This document shows positions 40,435 to 49,483 of a stretch of DNA of 64,000 nucleotides, one piece after another (the stretch's first letter is position 1; every line of letters begins with the position of its first letter). This stretch comes from an uncultured Bacteroidales bacterium (GTDB taxonomy: Bacteria > Bacteroidota > Bacteroidia > Bacteroidales > Muribaculaceae). Made by a program: the position numbers and the translations under genes. Location of the stretch: NCBI GenBank assembly GCA_902796035.1, contig CADBNR010000043.1:1-64000 (forward strand), written 5' to 3'. The notes under the pieces were generated by a model. The model ran no database searches. It saw only the letters and a program-made list of their open reading frames with translations, and was not told where the DNA came from.

Positions 40435-42750
40435 TTATTTTTCGTCTTCGTCTTCGGTCTCGACCACGTTCTTCCACTCGTCGCCGTTGAAGTCCGCGGA
40501 GAGGTCTTTTCCGGCGATGGCGTCGCACACACCCTTGTAAGCGGTCTTACGCTCATAGTCGGCGTTCCAAATGTTGGGCGACTGATCCTTGAGCCAGTAT
40601 TCGTGCTCGTCGGGCTTGTCGCTGACGCCCCAGATGGTGATGGCGCTGCGCTGTTCCGCCGGAACGTTCTCGAAGTAAGAGGTGATGATCATCTGATAGA
40701 TGTCGGACTGGGTCTGCATCTCCTCGGCCGAAGGAGTGGCGGTGCCGAGAGCCACGTCGAGTTCCGTGACGCGCACCAGCTTCTTGGTGGCGGCCAGGGT
40801 CTTGAACATGGCGTCCACCTGATCCTTGGTGATGGACTTGCTGACGTGCATCTGGGTGCCGATGCCGTCCACATGGCCGCCGTTGTTGTCGATGTACTCT
40901 ACGAACTCTATCAGAGCCTTCAGCTTCGACGGGCTGGTCTCCAGGTTATAGTCGTTTACGAACAGCTTGGCGCCGTTCTTGTTGTATTTGGCAGCGAATT
41001 TGAATGCCTGGACACCGTAGTCCTTGCCGATGAACGTACCCCAGTACCAGTGGTCGGACTTCCAGTTCAGGTTGAGGCCCTTCTCGGTGCTTTCCTCGGG
41101 AGCCTGGTCGGGTTCTTCCTCGTCCCACATGAACGCGCCGTCGAAGCCGCGCCACTTGGTGTTGTCGTCGATAGGCTCGTTGATCACATCCCACGATGTG
41201 CAGACGTCGACATGAGTCATTGCTTCCTTGATCCATTCCTCCATGTATTTGAGCAGAATCTCGCGTTTCTCGGCCGCGGACTTCAGTTCGTAGTGGAACG
41301 AAGCCGCACGCCAGCCGCGCTTCTTGGCGGCCGCGGTCTTGACACCGAACTTGATGTTGTCGATGCTGTATGAGCCTCCTGTCTTGCCGAAGTTCAGGAT
41401 GATGCGGTCCACATCGTCATAGTCGGTGATGGTGAACTCATATTCACAGCGTACCCAGTCGGTGCCCACGGCGAAGTCGTTATAACCGCCCTGGCTGCCG
41501 TAGGAGGTGCCGTTCTGATACTGGAACTGCAGACTGCCGGCGCCTGTGTCGGACTTGGCGTCGAACTGGATGATGTAGGCCACGTTCTGCTTCAGCGGGG
41601 TGTCGAACGTATAGGCGCACTGAGCATCCCAGGCATTGCCGTCGCCCTTGTTCTTGAGCACCATGCCGTACGAGCCGTCTTTGCCGGCACCTTCAACCGC
41701 ACCGGCCGAATCCTTGTTGGAACCCCACGAGCTCCATTTACCGATGGTGCCGCCCTCGAAGTCGGAGTCATCGCCTACCATCACGTTGGTCATCGGATCG
41801 GGTTCCGGCTCCTTGTATTCGCCGAAGCGGATGTCGTCGACAATGTATTTGCCGCCTACCTGGCCGAAGTTGATGATGATGCGGTTCACGTCGTCATAAT
41901 CAGTGATCTTTAAAGTGTACTCGCAGAGAGTCCAGTCGGTGCCTACGTCGAAGGTGTTGTAACCGCCCTGGCTGCCGTAGGTGGTGCCGTTCTGATACTG
42001 GAACTGCAGCTTGCCTGTGCCAGTGTCGGCCTTGGCGTAGAAGCGGATCTTGTAGTCCACATTCTGTTTAAGCGGAGTGTCGAAGGTATATGCGCACTGC
42101 GCCTCCCATGCGCTTCCGTCGCCGTTGTTCTCGAGCACCAGTGCCTTTGAGCCGTCGCGGCCGACGCCGTCGACCACTTCAGCCGATTTCTTGTTGGAGC
42201 CCCATGAGCTCCAGCCGCCTGTAGTGCCTCCCTCGAAATCACTGGCGTCGCCAGGCAGGATGTTGGAGATCCCGTCCTCGCTGCTGCCCGTCTGTATCAG
42301 TGTAGGCGCTATCAGCGACTTCATGTAGGCCTGCTGTTGCTGGGTGTGCCACAGCAGGTTGTGGCCGTGAAGGCTCAGCCCCTGATTCATGGCCAGGAAC
42401 TTGTCGACCTGGCTCCAGTTGGTTTTGCCGCTTGTCGAGACAACCGACGCATGCTTCATGGCATTGCCGAACGTCACGCCCTGGAAGTTGGTGTTCACTA
42501 TGTTGCGGTAGGCGTCGTCGTTCAGATATTTGTCCAGACCGACACCGCTCGTGATCTGGATCTCGGGATGATATTCCTGCATGTACTCCTTGATGGGCTT
42601 GTACAGTGCCAGTTTCTCGCGCACCTCCAGGGGTATCTCGGAGCTGACAACCGAGCCGTCGCTGTCGCGCCAGTCCATGATCTGGTCGTCACACCCTGTC
42701 ATGCCCAGTGCCAGTGCAGCCAACGGTAGTATATATATTTTGTTGTTCAT
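40435..42750 (-). CDS. Endo-xylanase GH10 with two inserted CBMs
   Basis: 771-residue lipoprotein (MTGC, Cys20). The GH10 barrel is split: its first part (about 45-160, with LHGHNLLWHTQQQQ) is followed by two tandem CBM4/9-like domains (about 165-311 and 325-469, sharing DFEGGT...GKWSSWGSNK and LQFQYQNGT.YGSQGGYN), after which the barrel resumes. Acid/base E525 in WDVINEPID and nucleophile E663 in RVTELDVAL are present. This inserted-CBM layout is known from Bacteroides and Prevotella surface xylanases. It cuts xylan at the cell surface. An acidic tail (DEWKNVVETEDEDEK) closes it. Confidence 0.94.
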   Translation of the reverse strand: MNNKIYILPLAALALGMTGCDDQIMDWRDSDGSVVSSEIPLEVREKLALYKPIKEYMQEYHPEIQITSGVGLDKYLNDDAYRNIVNTNFQGVTFGNAMKHASVVSTSGKTNWSQVDKFLAMNQGLSLHGHNLLWHTQQQQAYMKSLIAPTLIQTGSSEDGISNILPGDASDFEGGTTGGWSSWGSNKKSAEVVDGVGRDGSKALVLENNGDGSAWEAQCAYTFDTPLKQNVDYKIRFYAKADTGTGKLQFQYQNGTTYGSQGGYNTFDVGTDWTLCEYTLKITDYDDVNRIIINFGQVGGKYIVDDIRFGEYKEPEPDPMTNVMVGDDSDFEGGTIGKWSSWGSNKDSAGAVEGAGKDGSYGMVLKNKGDGNAWDAQCAYTFDTPLKQNVAYIIQFDAKSDTGAGSLQFQYQNGTSYGSQGGYNDFAVGTDWVRCEYEFTITDYDDVDRIILNFGKTGGSYSIDNIKFGVKTAAAKKRGWRAASFHYELKSAAEKREILLKYMEEWIKEAMTHVDVCTSWDVINEPIDDNTKWRGFDGAFMWDEEEPDQAPEESTEKGLNLNWKSDHWYWGTFIGKDYGVQAFKFAAKYNKNGAKLFVNDYNLETSPSKLKALIEFVEYIDNNGGHVDGIGTQMHVSKSITKDQVDAMFKTLAATKKLVRVTELDVALGTATPSAEEMQTQSDIYQMIITSYFENVPAEQRSAITIWGVSDKPDEHEYWLKDQSPNIWNADYERKTAYKGVCDAIAGKDLSADFNGDEWKNVVETEDEDEK

Positions 42751-42791
42751 TGTTGGTGTTCTTTTTTTAAGTATTGACTAATCAGACTTCG

Positions 42792-44204
42792 TTACTTGGC
42801 GGGAGTTTCCTCCTCATCCTCTGGATAATCGGAGATAGTGACCGATTTGCAGGGCACCACGCGCCAGTTGTCGATATATATCTTGGGCCCGTAGAACCAT
42901 TCGGACTTGTATTCCTTGCTGTCGAATGTGAAGTCGGAGTTTACGAATCCCATACCGAAGTTGCGGTATGATGCCGCGTTGCGGTCGGCGATGATATCGG
43001 CGAATGTGGGAGTCTCGGCCTCCTTGTCTTCAACGAGAGCCTTGTACTTGCCCATTTCGCTGAAGGGGATGGTGACAGTCTGCCAGCCGGTTGTCTGGAA
43101 GGGTTCCCCGTTTGTGAGCCAGGGAATGAAGAACATGGTCAGACCCTTTTCGTTGTTGTCGTCGGAAGTGTATCCACCTAAGTTATAATTGTTGATCAGA
43201 CAGATCTGGAGCTGTCCTGTAGTGCCCCAGGGTTCGGGACAGTAGATGTCGAACTGCAGAGCCACTTCGGTCACAGGGGTTGTGGCGGGAATGAATTCGG
43301 TCATTCGGTTCCAGTCGTCGGCGGCGTCATCGTTACCGGCTGTCCAGCACTCGGTGACACGGCTCTTGGCGCTCGACACGCCGTTTGCCAGCAGACGGTC
43401 GGGCACAAGCTGGAAGCATTTGCCGTGGGTACCTAACGGATCGTCCACCAGGTCCTCGTTGTTGATCATCGAACCGGTCTCCGACCAGCCCCAGTAACCC
43501 TGTGTGCCCTTGCCGTCGAAGTTAAGGATCATGCACTCGGCATAGTTGAAATAATCGGGGCTCTGGGCCGTGCCGTTGGCGCAGGTGGCTATCAGGGCAC
43601 CCCCTGCGGTCACGCCCTCGGGCATTGTGAACGAATACCATTCGCCGTCCACGTCATCGCTCTGTATACCTTCGGTTATCACAGTACCGCCGGGCAGTGT
43701 GACGGCCGTTACCTCCTGCAGGCCGGTTCCGTATACGGTCACGGTCTCGCCGGGCATAGGCAGCGTGTTGCTGATGCTCGTTACAGTCGGGCTTGCCGCG
43801 CGCACAGTGAAGGGAATGGTGGTTTCGGTGTCGTCCTTGACCAGACGGATGGTGTTGCGCACATCCTCCTCGGCCTCGACGATCGGAGTCTTCGTGTTGA
43901 TCGAGATGATCATGTTGCCGTCGGTCACCAGATTGCGGTTGAAGTATGTGTCATATCCGTTGACATACACTTTCTTGAGGCCCATGAATCCTTTGCCCTC
44001 CAGGCGCAGTGTCTGGCCCAGTCGCACGAAGTCCACCTCGCGGTCGGGTACGGACGATTTGTAATCTTCCAGGAATACCTTGCTCACCTCGATTGGGGAT
44101 GACTGATATTTCGAGTCGAAATAGCTGTCATCGTCCTTGCAGGCGGTGAAACCTAATGTCGAGGCTCCGATGGCCGCCAGCAATATATAGTTTGTAGCTT
44201 TCAT
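42792..44204 (-). CDS. Surface glycan-binding protein (SGBP) with IPT/TIG domains
   Basis: 470-residue lipoprotein (GFTAC, Cys22). Two IPT/TIG-like Ig folds (about 35-130 and 135-220, e.g. SPTVTSISNTLPMPGETVTV) precede a C-terminal glycan-binding domain (about 225-450; YFNYAECMILNFDGKG, YWGWSET, WQTVTIPFSEMGKYK) like that of SGBP-B proteins of xylan and xyloglucan loci. It sits directly after SusD, the usual SGBP slot, and before the surface GH10. Its job is to hold xylan at the cell surface. Confidence 0.88.
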   Translation of the reverse strand: MKATNYILLAAIGASTLGFTACKDDDSYFDSKYQSSPIEVSKVFLEDYKSSVPDREVDFVRLGQTLRLEGKGFMGLKKVYVNGYDTYFNRNLVTDGNMIISINTKTPIVEAEEDVRNTIRLVKDDTETTIPFTVRAASPTVTSISNTLPMPGETVTVYGTGLQEVTAVTLPGGTVITEGIQSDDVDGEWYSFTMPEGVTAGGALIATCANGTAQSPDYFNYAECMILNFDGKGTQGYWGWSETGSMINNEDLVDDPLGTHGKCFQLVPDRLLANGVSSAKSRVTECWTAGNDDAADDWNRMTEFIPATTPVTEVALQFDIYCPEPWGTTGQLQICLINNYNLGGYTSDDNNEKGLTMFFIPWLTNGEPFQTTGWQTVTIPFSEMGKYKALVEDKEAETPTFADIIADRNAASYRNFGMGFVNSDFTFDSKEYKSEWFYGPKIYIDNWRVVPCKSVTISDYPEDEEETPAK

Positions 44205-44221
44205 TGTGTTTACGTGGTATA

Positions 44222-45913
44222 TTAGTTGTACAACTCTGAAACGGTTACCTCTCGCTCGCCGAACTCATACTCTACGGGAGTGGAGTTGAGCTTGGGGTTG
44301 CGGCCCAGGTCGACGTCGCTGAAGGGGAACACCAGACTGCGTTCGGTAGCGGTCGAGACACCTGTGCCCTCGCTGGTCTTGGCATACTGGCAGGCCTCGG
44401 ACTCGTCATACTCGTAACCGCAGTTGCGGTCCTGATTGTTGAGGTAGTTCACCACCTCCTGACGCTTGTAGTACGAGCGGCGGATCAGGTCATACCAGTA
44501 CTGGCCCTCCAGAGCAAGCTCGATGCGGCGCTCGTGGCGGATGTCTTCGTATGTGATTTCCTTGACGGGGTTGACTCCGGCACGCTTGCGCACCTCGTTG
44601 AAATACTGCAGGGCTGTTGCGTCGGTGGTCTTGGCATCGTTGCCCATGATGGCCTCGGCCAGGTTCAGGTAAACCTCGGCCAGACGCATCATATAGGTAT
44701 TCACACCCATTGACTGCTGGTAGCTGATGCCGTTGTCGTCGAGCTTTCCGATGGTGTACTTCTTGATGTTGCACTTTTCCTTGTAGCCGGATTCGGTCTC
44801 ATCGTAGGTGTAGCCGCCGTTCTTGACGTTGAGGTCAGGATAGTATGCACCGACTGTAGCGATGGTGGTGTGGCGGCGGTTGTCGAACTCCTTTGGATCG
44901 CTGTATTCGCGCACCAGGTCGTAGGAGGCGTATGTTGCGTTGCCCCAGTTGGTCTCGCCCACCATCGTGGACCAAGAGAAGAATGCCGATATCGAGTTGT
45001 TGGCACCCCATCCGATGGCGTCGGTGGCGCCAACCAGCCACTGCAGCTGGAACACGGACTCCGAGTTGTTGTTCCAGGTCTTGATGTTGAACAGGTCGGC
45101 ATATTTGGGCATCAGGCTGTAGGGACCCTGTATGCACTTGAGGGCGGCTTTCTTAGCCAGGTCGAGGTAGTAGGGATTGCGCGAACCGCGGTTGTAGTCG
45201 GTGGCAATGTTGGTGCCGTCGTAAGCGCCGTCGGTGGTCAGACCGGCCATCGACAGATATACGCGCGACAGTATGCCGAATGCGCTGTAGCTTGTGACGC
45301 GGCCTTCGTTGGCGGGAGTGTTGCTCAGGTTCTTGGCGGCGTATTCAAGGTCGCGGATGGCGAACTCCATTACGTCCGTCACACGGTGGGGAGGACATAC
45401 ATAGTCGTTCACCTTGTCGGCCGTGTTGGTGTAGATGATGGCGCAGTTCCAGATGGAACCGATGTACCAGTAAGCCAATCCGCGCATGAAGCGTGCCTCG
45501 GCCGTGCCCTGCACCTTGGCCTCCTCGCTGACGGAGGGACCCGAATAATCCTTTATACGGTTTATCACGTTGTTGGACTGGGCTATGACCGAATAGAACG
45601 AACCCCAGGCGTCCTCCAGACCGGGCGACAGCGAAGTCTCGGTAAAGTTGGTGTAGGGATAGATGTAATCCGACCAGCGGGCGGTCAGGTTGTTGGCGCG
45701 ACCGTCGCCCACGCTGTAATAGAATTTCGAGTTGAAATCGTTCCAGACGTAGTTATAGAGCGGCGCAGTGGTGGATTGCACTGCCTTGTCACTGTCAAGG
45801 AAGGTCTGGTCGTTGGCCTGGTATGTGTTCTCCTGAGTCAGGAAGGAATCGCACGACGCCAGTCCGAGGCAACCTATAGCCGCTATGCTGAGTGAAATTA
45901 TTCTTGTTTTCAT
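44222..45913 (-). CDS. SusD/RagB-family lipoprotein
   Basis: 563 residues, lipoprotein signal (LASC, Cys21). Typical SusD layout: TPR-like N-terminal helices (TAEARFMRGLAYWYIGSIWN near 140) and the C-terminal RagB domain (MRLAEVYLNLAEAIMG near 415, EDIRHERRIELALEGQYWYD near 460). It is the lid over the SusC channel and binds xylan oligosaccharides. The gene follows susC by 15 bp. Confidence 0.97.
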   Translation of the reverse strand: MKTRIISLSIAAIGCLGLASCDSFLTQENTYQANDQTFLDSDKAVQSTTAPLYNYVWNDFNSKFYYSVGDGRANNLTARWSDYIYPYTNFTETSLSPGLEDAWGSFYSVIAQSNNVINRIKDYSGPSVSEEAKVQGTAEARFMRGLAYWYIGSIWNCAIIYTNTADKVNDYVCPPHRVTDVMEFAIRDLEYAAKNLSNTPANEGRVTSYSAFGILSRVYLSMAGLTTDGAYDGTNIATDYNRGSRNPYYLDLAKKAALKCIQGPYSLMPKYADLFNIKTWNNNSESVFQLQWLVGATDAIGWGANNSISAFFSWSTMVGETNWGNATYASYDLVREYSDPKEFDNRRHTTIATVGAYYPDLNVKNGGYTYDETESGYKEKCNIKKYTIGKLDDNGISYQQSMGVNTYMMRLAEVYLNLAEAIMGNDAKTTDATALQYFNEVRKRAGVNPVKEITYEDIRHERRIELALEGQYWYDLIRRSYYKRQEVVNYLNNQDRNCGYEYDESEACQYAKTSEGTGVSTATERSLVFPFSDVDLGRNPKLNSTPVEYEFGEREVTVSELYN

Positions 45914-45928
45914 TATATGTTCGGAATG

Positions 45929-48900
45929 TTAGAATGAAACGTTGAGACCGAAAGTGAAGATACGGGGCGAAGGATAACGGCCGTAGTCCACGCCGGTCAT
46001 CAGTGCGTCGCCGTACATTGCGCCGACTTCGGGGTCGAGGCCCTTGTACTTGGTCCATGTGTATACGTTCTGGGCGCTGAAGTAAACGCGGACGTTGCTG
46101 AGGTATATCTTCTTCAGCAGCTTGGAGGGAACGGTATATCCCAGCGTGATGTTCTGCAGGCGGATGTAGCTTGCGTCCTCGATGAACCGGTCGCTGATGC
46201 GGTTGAAGTTGGCGTTAGCATCCGAGGTCTGGATAGCCGGGAGGTCGGTGTCGCCGGGATTCGTCACATACAGGTTACGGTAGTCGTTGGCGGGCAGATT
46301 GGGGTCGATCAGGCCTATCTGAGCCACGTTGAGGCTGCTGTGCAGGATGTTGGATTTGTTGCGCGGGTCGGCTATGCGCATATAGGTCAGGTTCATGGCC
46401 TTGTTGCCGTATACGCCGCTGAACTGTACGTTTAGGTCGAAACCCTTCCAGGTCAGTGTGTTGCCGAATCCCCAGGTGAATTTGGGCTCGGGATTGCCGA
46501 TAAACTGGCAGTCCTCGGCGTTGATGACGCCGTCGCCGTTCAGGTCCTCGTAGATGTAGTCGCCTATCCATGTGGAGTTCTCGGCGATGGTGTTGCCCTC
46601 GGGGAGTGCCACGGGCTTGAGGTTGCCGTCCTTGTCGTGATAGTAGAAGTCGGTGGGCTTGTCGAAGCGGCCTATCACCTTGTAGCCCCAGAACTGAGCG
46701 ATGGGCTCGCCCACTACGGTCTTGGTCACGATGTAGTTGGTGGAGCTGGGCTGGAAGGTCTTCTCGAGCGATGCCGTGGATGTGTCAAGCTTGCTGACCT
46801 TGTTGCGGTTCATCGAGAATACGATGTTAGATGTCCAGGTCAGGTGGCGGTTGGTGATGTTGGTGGTGTTCAGCGTCAGCTCGAAACCCTTGTTCTCCAG
46901 CGAGCCGATGTTCATCCAGGGGTTGGATGCGGCACCCTGTCCTGCGGAACCCAGGTAAGCGGGGAGCTGTACCTGCAGCAGCAGGTTGTCGGTCTTCTTA
47001 TAATAGAAGTCGGCTATCAGCTCGATGCGGTTCTGGAGGAATCCGAGGTCGAGACCGACGTTGTACGACGAGGTGCTTTCCCAAGTCAGGTCGGGGTTTG
47101 GGGTGTTGCCGCTCAGCACGCCTACGCCCCAGGGAGTGGTCTTGTTGGACAGCAGTGCGATCGTTGCCCAGTCGGCCACGTTCTGGTTACCGGTCTTACC
47201 CCAGCCCAGACGGAGCTTGAAGTTGTTGACGGGGTCTACGTTCTGCCAGAATTTTTCGGAGCTGATGCGCCATGCGGCTGCCACGGCGGGGAACCAGCCC
47301 CACTTTTTGCCGTCGGCGAACTTGGAGCTGCCGTCGCGACGCAGCGTGGCGGTCAGCAGGTAGCGCTCGTCGAAGTTATAGAACACGCGGCCGAAGAACG
47401 ATGCGATGGAGTTGGTGTTCTTGAAACCTGTGGTGGTCGATGTGGTGATGTCGCCCGCACTCAGGTCAGGTGTGGTGTTGGACAGGAATCCCGAGGCAGT
47501 GCCAACCTGGGTCTCGTACTTGCTCTTCGAGATTTCCTGACCCAACATGATGTCCAGGTTGTGCTTCTCGGCGAAGGTCTTCTTATATGTAAGGAGGTTT
47601 CGCCATGAATAATACTGGGTGTTGGTCTTGGTCCATTTCGAAGTGCGGATGTCCTGGGTGCGTACGCCGAACTTATAGTCGGGCATATAATAATAGTAGT
47701 TGTTGAAGTTGTAGTCGCCGGAGAATTCCGTGCGCAGCTTCAGGCCGTCGATGATGGTGGCCTCTAAGTACACGTTGTGGCGGAAGTTGAACTTGCGGTT
47801 CTTGTTGGTGATGAGTTCGGCCAGTGCCAGGGCGTTGTCGGGCATCCAGACGTCATCGGGACCGTCATAGCTTCCGTCGGGACCTGTGGGAGCCACGGAG
47901 GGCTGCTGCATCAGGGCGTTCATGATGGAGTTATTGTCCACGCCGAGTTTCTGCTTGGCGTAGGTGAACGAGAAGTTGATGCCGCCCCGCAGCCATTTCT
48001 TGAGCTGGGCGTCGATGTTGCTGCGCAGTGTGAAGCGCTGGAAGTCGGATCCGTGTGCGATACCGTCCTGTCCCAAGTAAGAACCGGAGAAGGCGTAGGT
48101 CACTTTCTCAGTACCGCCCGATACGGAAAGGTTGTAGTTCTGCATGAAAGCCTTGTGGAACAGCTCGTCCTGCCAGTTGGTTCCGACTCCGAGGAGCTCG
48201 GGACGCAGATAGGTGTTGGAGGGGTCCATCAGATGCTTCTCGTTGGCCAGGTAGTTGTAGTGCTCGGCGAATTCGCGGAGGTTGAGCATGTGGTACTGCT
48301 TGGGCATCTCCTGCCAGCCGAGGTACATGTCGTAGGTGACTGTGGCGTCGCCTGCCTTGCCTTTCTTGGTGGTGATCATGATCACACCGTTCGAAGCGCG
48401 GCTACCGTAGATGGCTGTTGCGGAAGCATCCTTCAGAATGTCCATCGACACGATGTCGGAGGGGTTGATGGAGCTGAGGGGGTTGCTCGACTCGCTGTCC
48501 GTTGCGGAATCGATCACTACGCCGTCTATTACGAAGATAGGCTGGTTGGTGGCGTTCAGCGAGTTGATACCGCGGATACGGATTGACGAAGAGGCACCGG
48601 GCGTACCGGAGTTGGCCTGGATCTGTACGCCGGCGGCGCGACCCTGAAGCACCTGGTCGATGCTCGTGGAGATCGACTTCTTCACGGCGTCTTCGCCAAC
48701 CGACACCACCGAACCGGTCATATCGCTTTTCTTCATCTGACCGTAACCTACCACAACCACCTCGTCGAGCATGTCGGCGTTGGGCTTCATGATGACTTTA
48801 AGGTCGGTCTGGCCGTTCAGCGCGATCTCCTGTGTGGTGTATCCCACATACGAGAACACCAACTTGGCCTTGGAGGGCACCGACAGCTTGAACTTGCCGT

Positions 48901-49084
48901 CAAGGTCGGTCGAGGTGCCGTTGCTGGAATTTTTTTGCAGAACCGTCGCGCCGATCAGTGGCTCGCCGGTTTCATCAAGAACTGTACCCGTAACGCTCAC
49001 GTTTTGGGCATACGTCCATATTGGCATCAGGAATCCTATCAGGACCGCTGCCAATAGTCGCAGAGTGAAATCCGAGTTTCTCAT
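45929..49084 (-). CDS. SusC/RagA-family TonB-dependent transporter
   Basis: 1051 residues. After a signal peptide comes the carboxypeptidase-regulatory-like domain (VSVTGTVLDETGEPLIGATV at about 29-48), then the plug (DEVVVVGYGQMKKSDMTGSV near 107) and a 22-strand barrel ending in ...FTFGLNVSF with the terminal Phe. It imports xylan oligosaccharides with SusD, driven by TonB. It heads the nine-gene minus-strand xylan locus; its promoter is at 49261-49293. Confidence 0.97.
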   Translation of the reverse strand: MRNSDFTLRLLAAVLIGFLMPIWTYAQNVSVTGTVLDETGEPLIGATVLQKNSSNGTSTDLDGKFKLSVPSKAKLVFSYVGYTTQEIALNGQTDLKVIMKPNADMLDEVVVVGYGQMKKSDMTGSVVSVGEDAVKKSISTSIDQVLQGRAAGVQIQANSGTPGASSSIRIRGINSLNATNQPIFVIDGVVIDSATDSESSNPLSSINPSDIVSMDILKDASATAIYGSRASNGVIMITTKKGKAGDATVTYDMYLGWQEMPKQYHMLNLREFAEHYNYLANEKHLMDPSNTYLRPELLGVGTNWQDELFHKAFMQNYNLSVSGGTEKVTYAFSGSYLGQDGIAHGSDFQRFTLRSNIDAQLKKWLRGGINFSFTYAKQKLGVDNNSIMNALMQQPSVAPTGPDGSYDGPDDVWMPDNALALAELITNKNRKFNFRHNVYLEATIIDGLKLRTEFSGDYNFNNYYYYMPDYKFGVRTQDIRTSKWTKTNTQYYSWRNLLTYKKTFAEKHNLDIMLGQEISKSKYETQVGTASGFLSNTTPDLSAGDITTSTTTGFKNTNSIASFFGRVFYNFDERYLLTATLRRDGSSKFADGKKWGWFPAVAAAWRISSEKFWQNVDPVNNFKLRLGWGKTGNQNVADWATIALLSNKTTPWGVGVLSGNTPNPDLTWESTSSYNVGLDLGFLQNRIELIADFYYKKTDNLLLQVQLPAYLGSAGQGAASNPWMNIGSLENKGFELTLNTTNITNRHLTWTSNIVFSMNRNKVSKLDTSTASLEKTFQPSSTNYIVTKTVVGEPIAQFWGYKVIGRFDKPTDFYYHDKDGNLKPVALPEGNTIAENSTWIGDYIYEDLNGDGVINAEDCQFIGNPEPKFTWGFGNTLTWKGFDLNVQFSGVYGNKAMNLTYMRIADPRNKSNILHSSLNVAQIGLIDPNLPANDYRNLYVTNPGDTDLPAIQTSDANANFNRISDRFIEDASYIRLQNITLGYTVPSKLLKKIYLSNVRVYFSAQNVYTWTKYKGLDPEVGAMYGDALMTGVDYGRYPSPRIFTFGLNVSF

Positions 49085-49260
49085 GTAAATATGTTATTGT
49101 TGTGTGAAAGTTGTTATCTCTCTAATCTTTCTCTATATCTCTAAAGGAAAGTTGTTCTCTTGGTTCGTTCCCGGGAATCGGTATGCGTGATCCCGGGGAG
49201 TTCATGGTGGTCACCGCGGCATCCGGTGTGTGCGGGTGTATGCGGGTGGATTTTACGTTG

Positions 49261-49293
49261 CAAAATTAGAGTTTTTTGAAGTGTTAAGGCAAA
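49261..49293 (-). promoter_or_regulatory. susC promoter
   Basis: On the minus strand TTTG (49293-49290), a 21-bp spacer and TAATTTTG (49268-49261). A second CAAATTTA overlaps the -33 box. Confidence 0.7.
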
Positions 49294-49411
49294 TTTAACG
49301 TTGCATTTATATAAATAAACGTAACTTTCGCTTTTTAGTATGTTGCGTATGTCTTTTTTTATGTCACATATATGTTATGCAACATAAAACCAGCTTTTTC
49401 CGTCGTTGCAA

Positions 49412-49444
49412 TTTGGTGGATTTGACATTTTTAAACTACCTTTG
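49412..49444 (+). promoter_or_regulatory. Promoter of the hybrid regulator
   Basis: TTTG (49412-49415), a 21-bp spacer and TACCTTTG (49437-49444). Transcription should start near 49450, giving a leader of about 34 nt. Confidence 0.7.
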
Positions 49445-49483
49445 TCGCAAATCTGATATTTTACCTCCCGAAAGACTCTGATC

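Larger units (their letters stand above)
49085..49483. other. Divergent control region of the xylan locus
   Basis: A 399-bp non-coding region between susC and the hybrid regulator. It contains one Bacteroidetes-type promoter in each direction (49261-49293 minus, 49412-49444 plus). The susC leader is about 170 nt. A regulator site would be expected around 49295-49410, where an AT-rich stretch contains ATATATGTTATG and TTTATATAAATAAA. Confidence 0.6.
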